Source of the DNA: JBHHWH01 sp046756405 | GTDB lineage: Bacteria; Actinomycetota; Acidimicrobiia; Spongiisociales; ZC4RG35 | DNA: 23,961 nucleotides | Direction: 5' to 3' | NCBI GenBank assembly: GCA_046756405.1 | Contig: JBHHWH010000035.1 | Coordinates: forward strand, 1-23,961 | Shown: positions 1 through 7,440 of the stretch, piece after piece | Layout of the letters: each line of letters starts with the position of its first letter | Position numbering within the stretch: position 1 is the first letter of the stretch | Notes under the pieces: model-generated | Databases searched by the model: none | What the model was told of the DNA's origin: nothing | Seen by the model: only the letters and a program-made list of their open reading frames with translations | Translations under genes and position numbers: made by a program

Positions 1-34
1 AGCGCGGGCTACCCACTTCCGAGAAGGAGGCCGG

Positions 35-301
35 ATGGCCCGCACCTGTAAGCACTTCAAGCGGCTGGAAGTCCCAGCCGAGCCCACCTCCGACGTCTGC
101 GACCAGTGCGTGGCCATAGGAGACACCTGGGTCCATCTCCGGTGGTGTCTGGAATGCGGCAAGGTCCGCTGCTGTGACGACTCGAAGAACACCCACGCTC
201 GCAAACACTTCGAAGAGCACGGCCATCCGTTGATCCAGTCCAAAGAGCCGGGTGAGACCTGGCGGTTCTGTTACCAGCACCAGGTGGTGATGGCTCGGTG
301 A
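35..301 (+). CDS. UBP-type zinc-finger protein
   Basis: This 88-residue protein is essentially one zf-UBP domain. Candidate zinc ligands are C5/H7, C22/C25, C38/C41, C46 or C47, H54, H58 and H62/H64. The family is known in eukaryotic deubiquitinases, where it binds free ubiquitin C-termini; the bacterial stand-alone versions have no settled function. The ATG is well supported by the purine-rich GAGAAGGAGG at 21-30, four bases upstream. The stop overlaps the GTG of the next gene (GTGA, 298-301), so the two are probably translated together. From memory, actinobacterial genomes often pair this small protein with a response-regulator/thioredoxin-reductase-like fusion. That would fit the neighbour, which here is broken. 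Family assignment is firm, role unknown. Confidence 0.85.
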   Translation: MARTCKHFKRLEVPAEPTSDVCDQCVAIGDTWVHLRWCLECGKVRCCDDSKNTHARKHFEEHGHPLIQSKEPGETWRFCYQHQVVMAR

Positions 302-606
302 CCGACGTCAAGCCTGTGATCCTCGCCGTCGACGACGAGCCCGAGGTGCTTCGGGCAGTTCAGAGGGATCTGCGTTCGCGCTACGCCGCCGAATACCGGA
401 TCCTCGGTGCCGGCGGAGGCGCCGAAGCGATCGAAACGATCAAGGGGCTTGCCACCCGGGGAACTCCCCTGGCCCTCATCCTCTCCGACCAGAGGATGCC
501 CCAGGTAAACGGCGTCGACGTGCTGAGAGAGTCGATCCCGATCTTCGCCGACGCCAAGAAGGCCCTGCTGACGGCCTACCCCGGGAAAACTACGAGACGG
601 GTTTAG
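298..606 (+). pseudogene. Truncated response-regulator receiver domain
   Basis: The 102 residues match the first four-fifths of a CheY-like receiver. They include the acidic pair D12/D13, phosphoacceptor D64 in LSDQRMP and the conserved T92 in LLTAY. After residue 94 the similarity stops abruptly: the expected beta-5 lysine (usually a KPW motif) and final helix are replaced by GKTTRRV and a stop. Family knowledge suggests the full gene would continue into a FAD/NAD(P) thioredoxin-reductase-like domain, since receivers of this type next to a UBP zinc finger are often fused that way. Start is the GTG overlapping the upstream stop. A receiver without beta-5 is unlikely to fold or switch normally, so I call it a pseudogene. 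A sequencing or assembly error at about 575-590 is the alternative. Confidence 0.7.
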
Positions 607-665
607 ACAATCTGAAGAGGATGCTCGACGAAGCTGCCAGGACCGCAGAGGCTGCCAGCCTCTAA
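582..665 (+). other. Out-of-frame C-terminal remnant of another gene
   Basis: In the +1 frame relative to the receiver, translation gives R-ENYETGLDNLKRMLDEAAR and a few more residues, ending with TAA at 663-665. It reads like a genuine amphipathic C-terminal helix. It weakly recalls the last helix of SRPBCC/AHSA1-type proteins (GxxxxLxxLKxxL), but that is an impression only. The stop overlaps the stop of the convergent universal stress gene. The simplest reading is that a deletion joined the receiver gene to the end of a different gene at about 575-590. Confidence 0.4.
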
Positions 666-1516
666 GGCCGCCTAAAGGCCGACTTCGATCTGACCACCAG
701 CACGTCGCAGGGCGCCCGGGAGATCAGCCCTTCGGCCACGGTCCCCAGCAGCACCATCCTGGTTGCCGTTGCCCCCCGGCTTCCCACCACCACCAGGTCG
801 GCATTGCGTCGGCGGACCACCTCGTCAATGGTCTCCAACGGTGAGCCGTCGGCCACCAGCGTCCGAATCCCCTCCCCGAGACCCTCAGAGAACTCCGCCA
901 TCCTCTTCTTGGCCACCTCCAGCCTGCGGCTTCGGGAAGCATCGATCTCCTCCTTGAACAACCCCGCCTGGGAGAGGATCGGATCGAACCGGGACGGCAG
1001 GGAGTAGAGGGCGGTGATGCTGGCACCCGGAAAGAGTTCTGCTGCCCGCTTCACTGCGACGCGCGAGGCTTCGGAGAGATCCACGGCGGCGATGATCCGC
1101 CGGTACGGTACCCGGGGCTGCCGTCGGACGATCAGCGCGTCCACTCTCGCCTTCCTCGCCACCCGACGCGCCACCGGGCCGGCGGTGAAAGCATCCACTG
1201 TCGACGAGCCCACCACCACCATCTCGGCGTTCTTCGCTCGGGCTGACAGCTCCCACGACGGTGACCCCTTTACCACCTCGAGGCTTACCGTGACCGCGGC
1301 ACGGCCTCGACACCACCCGGCGATCCGTTCCGCTTCTGTCTTCTGATACTCACGCATGAGGCGGGCCAGGCCAGGCTCGATCATCGCCTCCCTCATCGGC
1401 TCCAGGACGTGGACGAGGGTGAGCTCCGCGTCGACCGCTTCAGCGATGATCCGGGCGCGGTCTGCCACGCGTCGACCCACCGAGGTGAGATCTATTCCCG
1501 CGACGATTGCCCGCAC
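662..1516 (-). CDS. Tandem-domain universal stress protein
   Basis: This 284-residue protein carries two UspA-like domains, roughly residues 1-135 and 139-284. The second has the full ATP-binding signature G-2X-G-9X-G-T (GSRG, nine residues, GT) after VVVG. The first has a degenerate version (GSSTVDAFTAGPVAR), so probably only the C-terminal half binds ATP. Tandem Usp proteins are common in Actinobacteria and are associated with stress survival and hypoxia. No signal peptide or membrane segment is visible, so it should be cytoplasmic. Start is GTG, with AGGGA eight bases upstream on the minus strand. It lies 31 bases downstream of aat on the same strand and may be cotranscribed with it. Its 3' end overlaps the convergent remnant at 582-665. 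Confidence 0.9.
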   Translation of the reverse strand: MRAIVAGIDLTSVGRRVADRARIIAEAVDAELTLVHVLEPMREAMIEPGLARLMREYQKTEAERIAGWCRGRAAVTVSLEVVKGSPSWELSARAKNAEMVVVGSSTVDAFTAGPVARRVARKARVDALIVRRQPRVPYRRIIAAVDLSEASRVAVKRAAELFPGASITALYSLPSRFDPILSQAGLFKEEIDASRSRRLEVAKKRMAEFSEGLGEGIRTLVADGSPLETIDEVVRRRNADLVVVGSRGATATRMVLLGTVAEGLISRAPCDVLVVRSKSAFRRP

Positions 1517-1547
1517 GATGGTGGTCCCTGATGCACCGATGGTGACT

Positions 1548-2225
1548 TTAACCAGTCTCCGTATTCGGTGGGTCCGAGAAGGGCCCGGGAACTTTCAACG
1601 CCGCGGACAGAAGCTCGAGGTAGGCCTTCCGCCCAATCACCACCGCACCCAGGGACTCCAGGTGTGGGGTCTGCCACTGGACGTCCAACAGCCTCCCCCC
1701 TCCCTCGTTCATGACCACAACCAGGTGAACAAGGGCCACCTTGGAGGCGTCACGCGCCCGGTGGAACATCGATTCCCCGGCGAAGAGACCCCCTGTGGCA
1801 ACTCCGTACAAACCCCCTACCAGCTCGCCTTCGGAGTCCCAGACCTCCACCGAGTGGGCCCATCCCAGGCGGTGCAACTCGGTGTAGGCCTCGACGAACT
1901 CGGGGGTTATCCACGGATCTGGCCGGTCCGGATCGGCACAGGCTTCGATTACACCCCGGAAATCCTCGTCCACCGAAACCTTGTAGCGGCGGCACGACTG
2001 GCGCAGTGAGCGGCTGACACGGAGCCCGTCGAGGGGGATGACCGCCCGATCCACCGGCGACCACCAGCCGAGTCGCCCATCGGGCAGATGCATGGGAAAC
2101 AGTCCCTTCCGGTAGGCCTGGAGAAGCGTCCCCGGAGCCAGGTCGCCCCCTACCGCCACCACGTCGCCGTCTTCGTCAGAGGGCCAGGGAAGCTCGAAGG
2201 TTGACGGCAGCGGTTCGACAGCCAC
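1548..2225 (-). CDS. aat: Leucyl/phenylalanyl-tRNA--protein transferase
   Basis: Aat transfers Leu or Phe from charged tRNA to proteins with N-terminal Arg or Lys, making N-degrons for ClpS/ClpAP-type degradation in the cytoplasm. The 225-residue length is typical (E. coli about 234). Recognisable blocks are YRKGLFPM (39-46), WWSPVDRAVIPL (54-65), WITPEFVEAYTELHRLGWAHSVE, then GGLYGVATGGLFAGESMFHR and LLDVQWQTPHLESLG near the end. The start is GTG; a GGGAG lies about 11 bases before it. It faces away from the quinone oxidoreductase gene across a 53-base gap that must hold both promoters, and it is followed by the universal stress gene. Identification is firm. Confidence 0.96.
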   Translation of the reverse strand: MAVEPLPSTFELPWPSDEDGDVVAVGGDLAPGTLLQAYRKGLFPMHLPDGRLGWWSPVDRAVIPLDGLRVSRSLRQSCRRYKVSVDEDFRGVIEACADPDRPDPWITPEFVEAYTELHRLGWAHSVEVWDSEGELVGGLYGVATGGLFAGESMFHRARDASKVALVHLVVVMNEGGGRLLDVQWQTPHLESLGAVVIGRKAYLELLSAALKVPGPFSDPPNTETG

Positions 2226-2278
2226 GAAGTGATTCTCCCATTCCCAAGCGAGACGCGCGTGCCGTAACCTGCCCTGCC

Positions 2279-3250
2279 ATGCGCGCCCTGATATGTGAAA
2301 GCTTCGACGGCCTCGACGCCCTGCAGGTCGGTGAACTTCCCGAGCCCACCGCCGGCCCAGGGTCAGTTCTGATCCGGGTAGAGGCAGCGGGGGTGAACTT
2401 CGCCGACCTGTTGATGGTGTCCGGCCTCTACCAGCTCAAACCCGACCTTCCCTTCGCCCCCGGCTTCGAAGTGGCGGGAACCGTCCTGGACTCGCCCGGG
2501 GACAGCAGCTACTCCCCCGGCGACCGGATCTGCGGATTCCTCCCCTACGGTGGAATGGCGGAAAAGGCGGTGGTTCTTGCCACCAACTCCGCTCCCCTGC
2601 CCGAGGTGGTGTCGTTCGAGGCGGGCGCGGTGGTCCCCGGCACCTACGGCACCTCCTATCACGCCCTGGTCGACCGTGCCCGGCTTCAGCCCGGAGAGAC
2701 GGTGCTGGTTTTGGGGTCCGCCGGAGGCGTGGGGCTGACAGCCGTTCAGGTAGCGAAGGTCCTCGGAGGCAAGGTCCTCGCCGCGGTCTCCTCCGAGGAG
2801 AAGGCAAGGGTGGTGCAAGAGGCGGGAGCCGATACGGTGATCCGCTACGACCAGGTGCCGCTGCGGGAAGCCATCGCCGACGCTACCGGCGGTCAGGGAG
2901 TGGATGTAGTTTACGACCCCGTCGGCGGAGAAGTAACCGAGCAGGCCCTTCGCTCTGTCCGCTGGGGAGGAAGGCTGCTGATCATCGGCTTCGCCGCTGG
3001 GGACATCCCCCACATCCCCCTCAACCTCCCTCTCCTCAAGGGCAACTCCCTAGTAGGGGTCTTCTGGGGACGGTTCACCACCGAGGAGCCGGAGCGCAGT
3101 GCCGCCAACATGAGGACGATTGTCCAGTGGTTGGAACAGGGCAAGCTCACCCCGGTGATCAAAGGCAGCTTCTCCCTCGACGAAGCCAAGGAGGCTTTTC
3201 GCCGGCTCGCCGAGCGGAGAGCGATGGGACGGCTGGTGGTGAAGCCATGA
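2279..3250 (+). CDS. Zinc-free NADPH:quinone oxidoreductase (MDR family)
   Basis: This 323-residue medium-chain dehydrogenase/reductase belongs to the quinone-oxidoreductase branch. The N-terminal GroES-like domain holds VNFADLLMVSGLY, and PGFEVAG replaces the GHExxG of zinc alcohol dehydrogenases, so no catalytic zinc is expected. The Rossmann NADPH motif VLGSAGGVGLTAVQVAK sits at 144-160, followed by GVDVVYDPVGG. Family members reduce quinones, or act as enoyl or crotonyl reductases; the substrate cannot be told from sequence. I chose the ATG at 2279 rather than upstream codons because the family begins at MRALxxxxF. A -10-like TAACCT ends eight bases before it. The stop overlaps the next ATG (ATGA), so it is translationally coupled to the D-amino-acid dehydrogenase-like gene. 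Confidence 0.9.
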   Translation: MRALICESFDGLDALQVGELPEPTAGPGSVLIRVEAAGVNFADLLMVSGLYQLKPDLPFAPGFEVAGTVLDSPGDSSYSPGDRICGFLPYGGMAEKAVVLATNSAPLPEVVSFEAGAVVPGTYGTSYHALVDRARLQPGETVLVLGSAGGVGLTAVQVAKVLGGKVLAAVSSEEKARVVQEAGADTVIRYDQVPLREAIADATGGQGVDVVYDPVGGEVTEQALRSVRWGGRLLIIGFAAGDIPHIPLNLPLLKGNSLVGVFWGRFTTEEPERSAANMRTIVQWLEQGKLTPVIKGSFSLDEAKEAFRRLAERRAMGRLVVKP

Positions 3251-4359
3251 CCGACTTCCTTGTGGTCGGTGGAGGTATCGCCGGTGTCTCCGCGGCGGCG
3301 TTCCTCGCCCCCCACGGGTCGGTCACCCTCGTCGAGATGGAATCCACCCTCGCCTATCACACCACGGGGCGGTCCGCCGCCTTGTTCGTCGTCAACTATG
3401 GGGGCCAGGAATCCCGGCCGCTGGCCCGGGCAAGCGAGCCGTTCTTCACCAATCCCCCCGAGGGGGCCGCCGACTCGCCACTTCTGTCCGATCGGGGTGC
3501 CCTCTGGGTCAGCCCCGAGTCGAAGACCGAGCTGCTGGAGAAGATCGCCGAGGAGGGACAGAACTCTGGGGCCGGGTCTCAGATCATCTCGGCCGAGGAG
3601 GTCTGTGACCTGGTGCCGGTGATGCGGCCCGAGTGGGTGGCCGGGGGCATATACGAACCCTCCGCCAGGGACATCGACGTGGCCGGCCTGCACCAGGCCT
3701 TCGTCCGCATTGCCCGCCGCCACGGCGCCGAGATCCGCACCTCCACCCCGGTGACCGCTATCCGCCGCCGGGGCAGCGGCTGGGAGGTGGAGGCCGGAGG
3801 AGAGAGGATTGTCTGTGGGGCGGTGATCAACGCCGCTGGAGCCTGGGGTGACCGTGTTGCCGAGATGGCCGGAGTTGGCCCCATCGGCCTTCAGCCGATG
3901 CGGCGCACCGCCTTCATGGTTCCCGGAGACGAGGCCTACTCCCGCTGGCCGATGGTCGCGGAGGTGGACCACGCCTTTTACTTCCGTCCCGACGGCGTCC
4001 AGCTCCTCTGCTCCCTCGCCGAAGAGGAGCCCTCCGAACCCACCGACCCTCGCCCTCGTATGGAGGATGTGGCGCTTGCTATCGAGCGCATCAACACCGC
4101 CACCAAGCTGGAGATCCGCACCGTGAATTCACAGTGGTGCGGACTGCGCACCTTCGCCCCGGACCGGGAACTGGTGATCGGTGAAGATTCCACCGCCCCC
4201 CGATTCTTCTGGCTGGTTGGTCAGGGGGGCATCGGCATCACGACGGCCCCCGGCTACGGCGCCCTCCTCGCCACCCACGTGATCGGCACCGACCTACCGC
4301 CCGGCTTCGCCGCGGCCGGTGTCGATCCGGCAACCACCCATCCGGCCCGGTTTCGGTAA
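3247..4359 (+). CDS. FAD-dependent D-arginine dehydrogenase-like oxidoreductase
   Basis: A 370-residue DAO-superfamily flavoprotein. The N-terminal dinucleotide fold shows VVGGGIAGVSAA (G8-x-G10-x-x-G13) with E30 ending beta-2. YHTTGRSAALFVVNYG follows, and the C-terminal FAD contact is in FWLVGQGGIGI. Length, the TGRSAA block, RDIDVAGLHQAF, INAAGAWGD, GLQPMRRTAF and WCGLRTFAPDRELV match the pattern of Pseudomonas D-arginine dehydrogenase (DauA, about 375 residues), so oxidation of cationic D-amino acids to keto acids is the best guess. No membrane segment is seen; electrons probably pass to a quinone-type acceptor. That makes coupling by the ATGA overlap to a quinone oxidoreductase suggestive but unproven. 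The ATG at 3247 was chosen because the flavin fold begins immediately after it. Generic glycine/D-amino-acid oxidase is the alternative. Confidence 0.85.
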   Translation: MTDFLVVGGGIAGVSAAAFLAPHGSVTLVEMESTLAYHTTGRSAALFVVNYGGQESRPLARASEPFFTNPPEGAADSPLLSDRGALWVSPESKTELLEKIAEEGQNSGAGSQIISAEEVCDLVPVMRPEWVAGGIYEPSARDIDVAGLHQAFVRIARRHGAEIRTSTPVTAIRRRGSGWEVEAGGERIVCGAVINAAGAWGDRVAEMAGVGPIGLQPMRRTAFMVPGDEAYSRWPMVAEVDHAFYFRPDGVQLLCSLAEEEPSEPTDPRPRMEDVALAIERINTATKLEIRTVNSQWCGLRTFAPDRELVIGEDSTAPRFFWLVGQGGIGITTAPGYGALLATHVIGTDLPPGFAAAGVDPATTHPARFR

Positions 4360-4376
4360 ATCCGCCACCCTCAGCG

Positions 4377-5399
4377 TTGGGCCCTGCCACACTGGCGTCA
4401 GTGGGCGCTCCTGTGGTCGTCGAAGACCTCACCAAGACCTTCAAGGTTCCCGTTCGTCAGGCCGGCCTACGCCAGTCGGTCCGGAGCCTGTTCAACCGCG
4501 AGTTCACCCATGTCGAGGCGGTAAAGGAGATCGCCTTCACCTTGGAGGCTGGCGAGATCGTGGGCTTCCTCGGACCCAACGGTGCCGGCAAAACCACCAC
4601 CATCAAGATGCTGACAGGGCTGCTCTTCTCCACTTCGGGGGAAGCCCGGGTCCTCGGGTACCAGCCCTGGAAGCGGGAAAAGGAATTGCTCCGCCGCATC
4701 TCACTGGTCATGGGTCAACGCAACAACCTCGCCTGGGACCTCCCCGCCGTGGACTCCTTCGAGCTGAACAGGGCCATCTACGGAATCCCCTCCAAGGAGT
4801 TCCACGAACGCATCGCGGCCTATGTGGAGATCCTGGACGTCGCTGACCTGATCATCAAACCCATCCGCAACCTCTCGTTAGGGGAACGGATGAAAATGGA
4901 GATCGTCGCCTCCCTCCTCCACGGACCCGAAGTGTTGTTCCTCGACGAGCCCACTATTGGGCTCGACGTATCGATGCAGCGCCGGCTACGCCAATTCATC
5001 CTCGATTACAACGCCGAGAGTGGGGCCACCGTGCTGCTCACCAGCCACTACATGGCCGATGTGGCCACCATGGCGAGCCGGGTGATCGTCATCGACCATG
5101 GCTCGATCCTCTACGACGGTCCCCTCTCCGGCCTGTCCACCCGTTTCTCCTCCCATAAGACAATGCGCATCGAAGCCCACGACCTACCCGAGGACCTCTC
5201 GCCCTTCGGTCGGGTCATCGAGCGCTCACCGTCCCGGGTCATAATCGAGGTCGAACGCGGCCAGGTCTCAACCGTCGCCGCCCAACTGCTGGCCAGCGCC
5301 ACCATCACCGACCTCGCCATCGACGAGCCGCCGCTGGAAGACGTCATCGAGAGGGTCTTCAGCCGCGGGCAGATAGACCATGACCAGACCTCGCACTGA
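4377..5399 (+). CDS. ABC transporter ATP-binding protein (COG4586-like)
   Basis: This 340-residue ABC ATPase has Walker A GPNGAGKTTT (G66-K72), a Q-loop in VMGQRNNLAWDLPAVDS, and signature LSLGE (a common variant of LSGGE in this subfamily). Walker B VLFLDEPTIGLD, an H-loop in LLTSHYM and a roughly 100-residue C-terminal extension follow. The Q-loop context and length fit the exporter ATPases that pair with two ABC2_membrane_6-type permeases, which are the next two genes. The first in-frame start is TTG 4377; GTG at 4401 or 4413 is equally possible because no clear ribosome-binding site decides, and the family usually begins just before VVVEDLTKTF. It overlaps the first permease by 20 bases, indicating one operon. 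Substrate is unknown. Confidence 0.9.
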   Translation: MGPATLASVGAPVVVEDLTKTFKVPVRQAGLRQSVRSLFNREFTHVEAVKEIAFTLEAGEIVGFLGPNGAGKTTTIKMLTGLLFSTSGEARVLGYQPWKREKELLRRISLVMGQRNNLAWDLPAVDSFELNRAIYGIPSKEFHERIAAYVEILDVADLIIKPIRNLSLGERMKMEIVASLLHGPEVLFLDEPTIGLDVSMQRRLRQFILDYNAESGATVLLTSHYMADVATMASRVIVIDHGSILYDGPLSGLSTRFSSHKTMRIEAHDLPEDLSPFGRVIERSPSRVIIEVERGQVSTVAAQLLASATITDLAIDEPPLEDVIERVFSRGQIDHDQTSH

Positions 5400-6201
5400 A
5401 TTCAGCCTCGCCCGCTACTACGTCGTGGGGGCCAGGATCGGAGCCCAGCGAGAGCTGCAGTACCGGGCGGCCACCTTCATGATGCTCATCGGCTTCCTCA
5501 TTGAGCCCATCGTCTATCTGGCGGTGTGGACCAGCGTTTCAGAAGCCCAGGGAGGCCAGATCGCCGGTTACACCACCGGGGCCCTTGCCGCCTACTACAT
5601 CGTCTGGACCCTGGTACGGGTGTTCAACCTGGCCTTCGATCCCAACGCTTGGGAATGGAGGATCCGCCGCGGTCGCCTCAACGACTTCCTCAGCCAGCCC
5701 ATCCATCCGTTCCACCGTGACCTCTCCTTCTTCGCCGGCATCAAGTTCGTCTGGGTGGCCCTGTGGATACCGGTGGCAGTGCTGCTGACCTGGGCCTTTC
5801 AGCCCACCGTCGACTGGGCCCTAATCAATGTCCTCGCCTTCGCCGTCGCTCTGTGGGGCGGGTTCGCGGTTCGCTTCGTCCTCCTCTACCTCATGGGGAT
5901 GGTGAACTTCTGGACTACCCGTGGAGCCGCAATGTTTGGAGTGGTCATCGCCGGCGAGTTGGTCCTCTCCGGCCGGCTGGTCCCCCTTCAGTTCATGCCC
6001 GACTGGGTGGAGCGGCTCTCCTACGCCCTTCCCTTCCGATGGACCTTCCAGTTCCCCATCGAAGTCTTCATCGGCCGTCTGACACCGGAGGAGATCTTGG
6101 CCGGGATCGGCGCCCAGGTGGCCTGGGCTGTCGGCATGGGTGTGGTCCTGGCCCTGGTGTGGAAGCGGGCCATAAGGCGCTACGCGGCGGTGGGTAATTG
6201 A
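5380..6201 (+). CDS. ABC-2 type permease, first subunit
   Basis: A 273-residue integral membrane protein with about six hydrophobic segments, starting around residues 30-50 (MMLIGFLIEPIVYLAVW). It resembles the ABC-2 permeases of the COG4587 type, including the early RELQYRAATFM stretch and the RGRLNDFLSQPIHPFHRDL loop found between the first two membrane pairs. It would form half of the membrane channel, driven by the upstream ATPase. The ATG at 5380 lies inside the end of the ATPase gene (20-base overlap), and its stop overlaps the TTG of the second permease. Function of the exporter is not known; the family is often annotated as drug or lipid export without evidence. Confidence 0.85.
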   Translation: MTRPRTEFSLARYYVVGARIGAQRELQYRAATFMMLIGFLIEPIVYLAVWTSVSEAQGGQIAGYTTGALAAYYIVWTLVRVFNLAFDPNAWEWRIRRGRLNDFLSQPIHPFHRDLSFFAGIKFVWVALWIPVAVLLTWAFQPTVDWALINVLAFAVALWGGFAVRFVLLYLMGMVNFWTTRGAAMFGVVIAGELVLSGRLVPLQFMPDWVERLSYALPFRWTFQFPIEVFIGRLTPEEILAGIGAQVAWAVGMGVVLALVWKRAIRRYAAVGN

Positions 6202-6995
6202 GCTACACACCCGGACCCGCCCGCCTCGCCGGACTCCACATCAAGATCGCCGCACTCAACGAAATGCAGTACCGGGCCAACTTTTGGGTCCAGCTCCTCA
6301 ACTCCCTCCTGGCCCTGGGTACCGGGTTGATTGCTATCGCCGTTGTCTACAGCCACACCGACATCCTCAACGGGTGGACTTCTCCGGAGCTGCTGACGGT
6401 CATGGGTGTACACCTCATCGTCGGAGGCGTCCTCAAGAGCATCGTCACTCCTAACATCTTCCGGCTCCTACGGGATGTCAACGAGGGAACCCTGGACTAC
6501 ACGCTAACCCGGCCCGCCGACTCTCAGCTCCTGGTCAGTGTGCGCGAGTTCTCCCTTTGGAGCCTCATCGACGTCGTGCTGGGCACTGGAGTGGTGGCAT
6601 GGGGCGCGGCCAGAGTCAGCGCCGACATCGGCGTCGGCCACGCCGTCGTTTTGGCTGTAGCCTTGGTCTCGGGTGCGTTGATCCTCTATGCCATATGGAT
6701 CGCTGCCGCCACCCTGGCCTTCAAGCTGATCCAAGTGGACACTCTCATGCAGCTTCTCAACGGGATCTATGAGGCTGGGCGATGGCCTGTTGGGATCTAT
6801 CCCTTCTGGCTGCGCGGAGCCCTCACCGTGCTGATTCCGCTCGCCTTTGCCGTCACCGTGCCCGCCCAGTTGATAAGCGGACGGGTGAGCTGGTGGTGGC
6901 TGCTGATTGGAGCTGGTGTGACGGTCTTCGCCCTGGGTGTGAGCCGGTTCATCTGGCGCTGGGGCATCCGCAACTACTCAGGCGCCTCGGCGTAG
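6198..6995 (+). CDS. ABC-2 type permease, second subunit
   Basis: A 265-residue membrane protein with about six hydrophobic stretches, of the COG3694 type that partners COG4587. NEMQYRANFWVQ near residue 22 parallels the ELQYRAATF of the first permease, suggesting an ancient duplication. RLLRDVNEGTLDYTLTRPAD is the typical cytoplasmic loop. The start is TTG, overlapping the previous stop as TTGA (6198-6201); no ATG or GTG lies at a better position. It is the last gene of the ABC operon, and a perfect 19-bp hairpin begins ten bases after the stop. Confidence 0.85.
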   Translation: MSYTPGPARLAGLHIKIAALNEMQYRANFWVQLLNSLLALGTGLIAIAVVYSHTDILNGWTSPELLTVMGVHLIVGGVLKSIVTPNIFRLLRDVNEGTLDYTLTRPADSQLLVSVREFSLWSLIDVVLGTGVVAWGAARVSADIGVGHAVVLAVALVSGALILYAIWIAAATLAFKLIQVDTLMQLLNGIYEAGRWPVGIYPFWLRGALTVLIPLAFAVTVPAQLISGRVSWWWLLIGAGVTVFALGVSRFIWRWGIRNYSGASA

Positions 6996-7004
6996 GCCGG
7001 CAAT

Positions 7005-7047
7005 GCGTGTGCAGTTGAACGGCGTATAGCCGTTCAACTGCACACGC
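7005..7047. repeat. Perfect 19-bp inverted repeat (hairpin)
   Basis: The left arm GCGTGTGCAGTTGAACGGC (7005-7023) and its exact complement (7029-7047) flank a 5-base spacer GTATA. It follows the ABC operon by ten bases. No T-run follows on either strand, so it is not a classical intrinsic terminator. It could still end transcription, protect the mRNA 3' end, bind a protein or be a genomic repeat. A smaller hairpin (GCCCG/CGGGC) follows at about 7056-7070. Confidence 0.85.
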
Positions 7048-7101
7048 TCAGGAAAGCCCGCCAGACGGGCGGCGTGGACCGGTTCCCCTGGTTGGCGCCG
7101 T

Positions 7102-7137
7102 TTGTCTACCCCACCCCCGGTGGGGTAGGATAGGTTT
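7102..7137 (+). promoter_or_regulatory. csoR promoter with CsoR copper operator
   Basis: A 9-bp inverted repeat (TACCCCACC at 7107-7115, its complement at 7119-7127, spacer CCC) closely matches the CsoR operator of the M. tuberculosis cso operon as I remember it: a G/C-rich palindrome followed by GGATA. It sits between a -35-like TTGTCT (7102-7107) and a -10 TAGGAT (7126-7131, 18-base spacer), so bound apo-CsoR would block RNA polymerase. The -10 ends six bases before the csoR ATG, predicting a leaderless mRNA. Confidence 0.85.
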
Positions 7138-7440
7138 ATGCTCGAAAGCCACAAGCGCTCGGTCCTCAACCGGCTGAAGACGGTGCGGGGCCATCTCGAC
7201 GCCGTGATCCAAATGGTGGAAGAGGAGCGCTACTGCGCCGATACCATGAAGCAGATCTCTGCTTTGCAGGCGTCGTTGGAGAAGGCAAACCGGGTTCTCC
7301 TCAAGAATCACCTGGAGACCTGCGTCATCCGGGCGGTGCAGGAGGGCCGGGCCTCTGAGATCGTGGACGAGCTGATGGAGACCATGAAGTACACCCCGGC
7401 GGTCACCGGACCGCTGCCCGACTCCAAGGAGAAGACATGA
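7138..7440 (+). CDS. csoR: Copper-sensing transcriptional repressor CsoR
   Basis: A 100-residue, all-helical DUF156 protein. The Cu(I) ligands C33, H58 and C62 have the exact CsoR spacing (C-x24-H-x3-C), and they lie in RYCADTMKQI and LKNHLETC. The N-terminal KRSVLNRLKTVRGHLDAV carries the basic DNA-contact residues of the family. Apo-CsoR binds its operator and Cu(I) releases it, so the protein represses its own operon. The operator is visible just upstream (7107-7127). The ATG lies six bases after a TAGGAT -10, with no ribosome-binding site, which suggests leaderless translation. Its stop overlaps the copZ ATG (ATGA). Confidence 0.96.
   Translation: MLESHKRSVLNRLKTVRGHLDAVIQMVEEERYCADTMKQISALQASLEKANRVLLKNHLETCVIRAVQEGRASEIVDELMETMKYTPAVTGPLPDSKEKT

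Noticed and set aside
2911..3972. 353-residue antisense frame opposite the quinone oxidoreductase and flavoprotein genes
   Set aside because: It crosses the junction of two clear genes on the other strand and has no domain resemblance.
7005..7070. Palindrome as an insertion-sequence end, CRISPR repeat or attachment site
   Set aside because: Only one copy is seen, with no transposase, repeat-spacer pattern, tRNA or integrase nearby.
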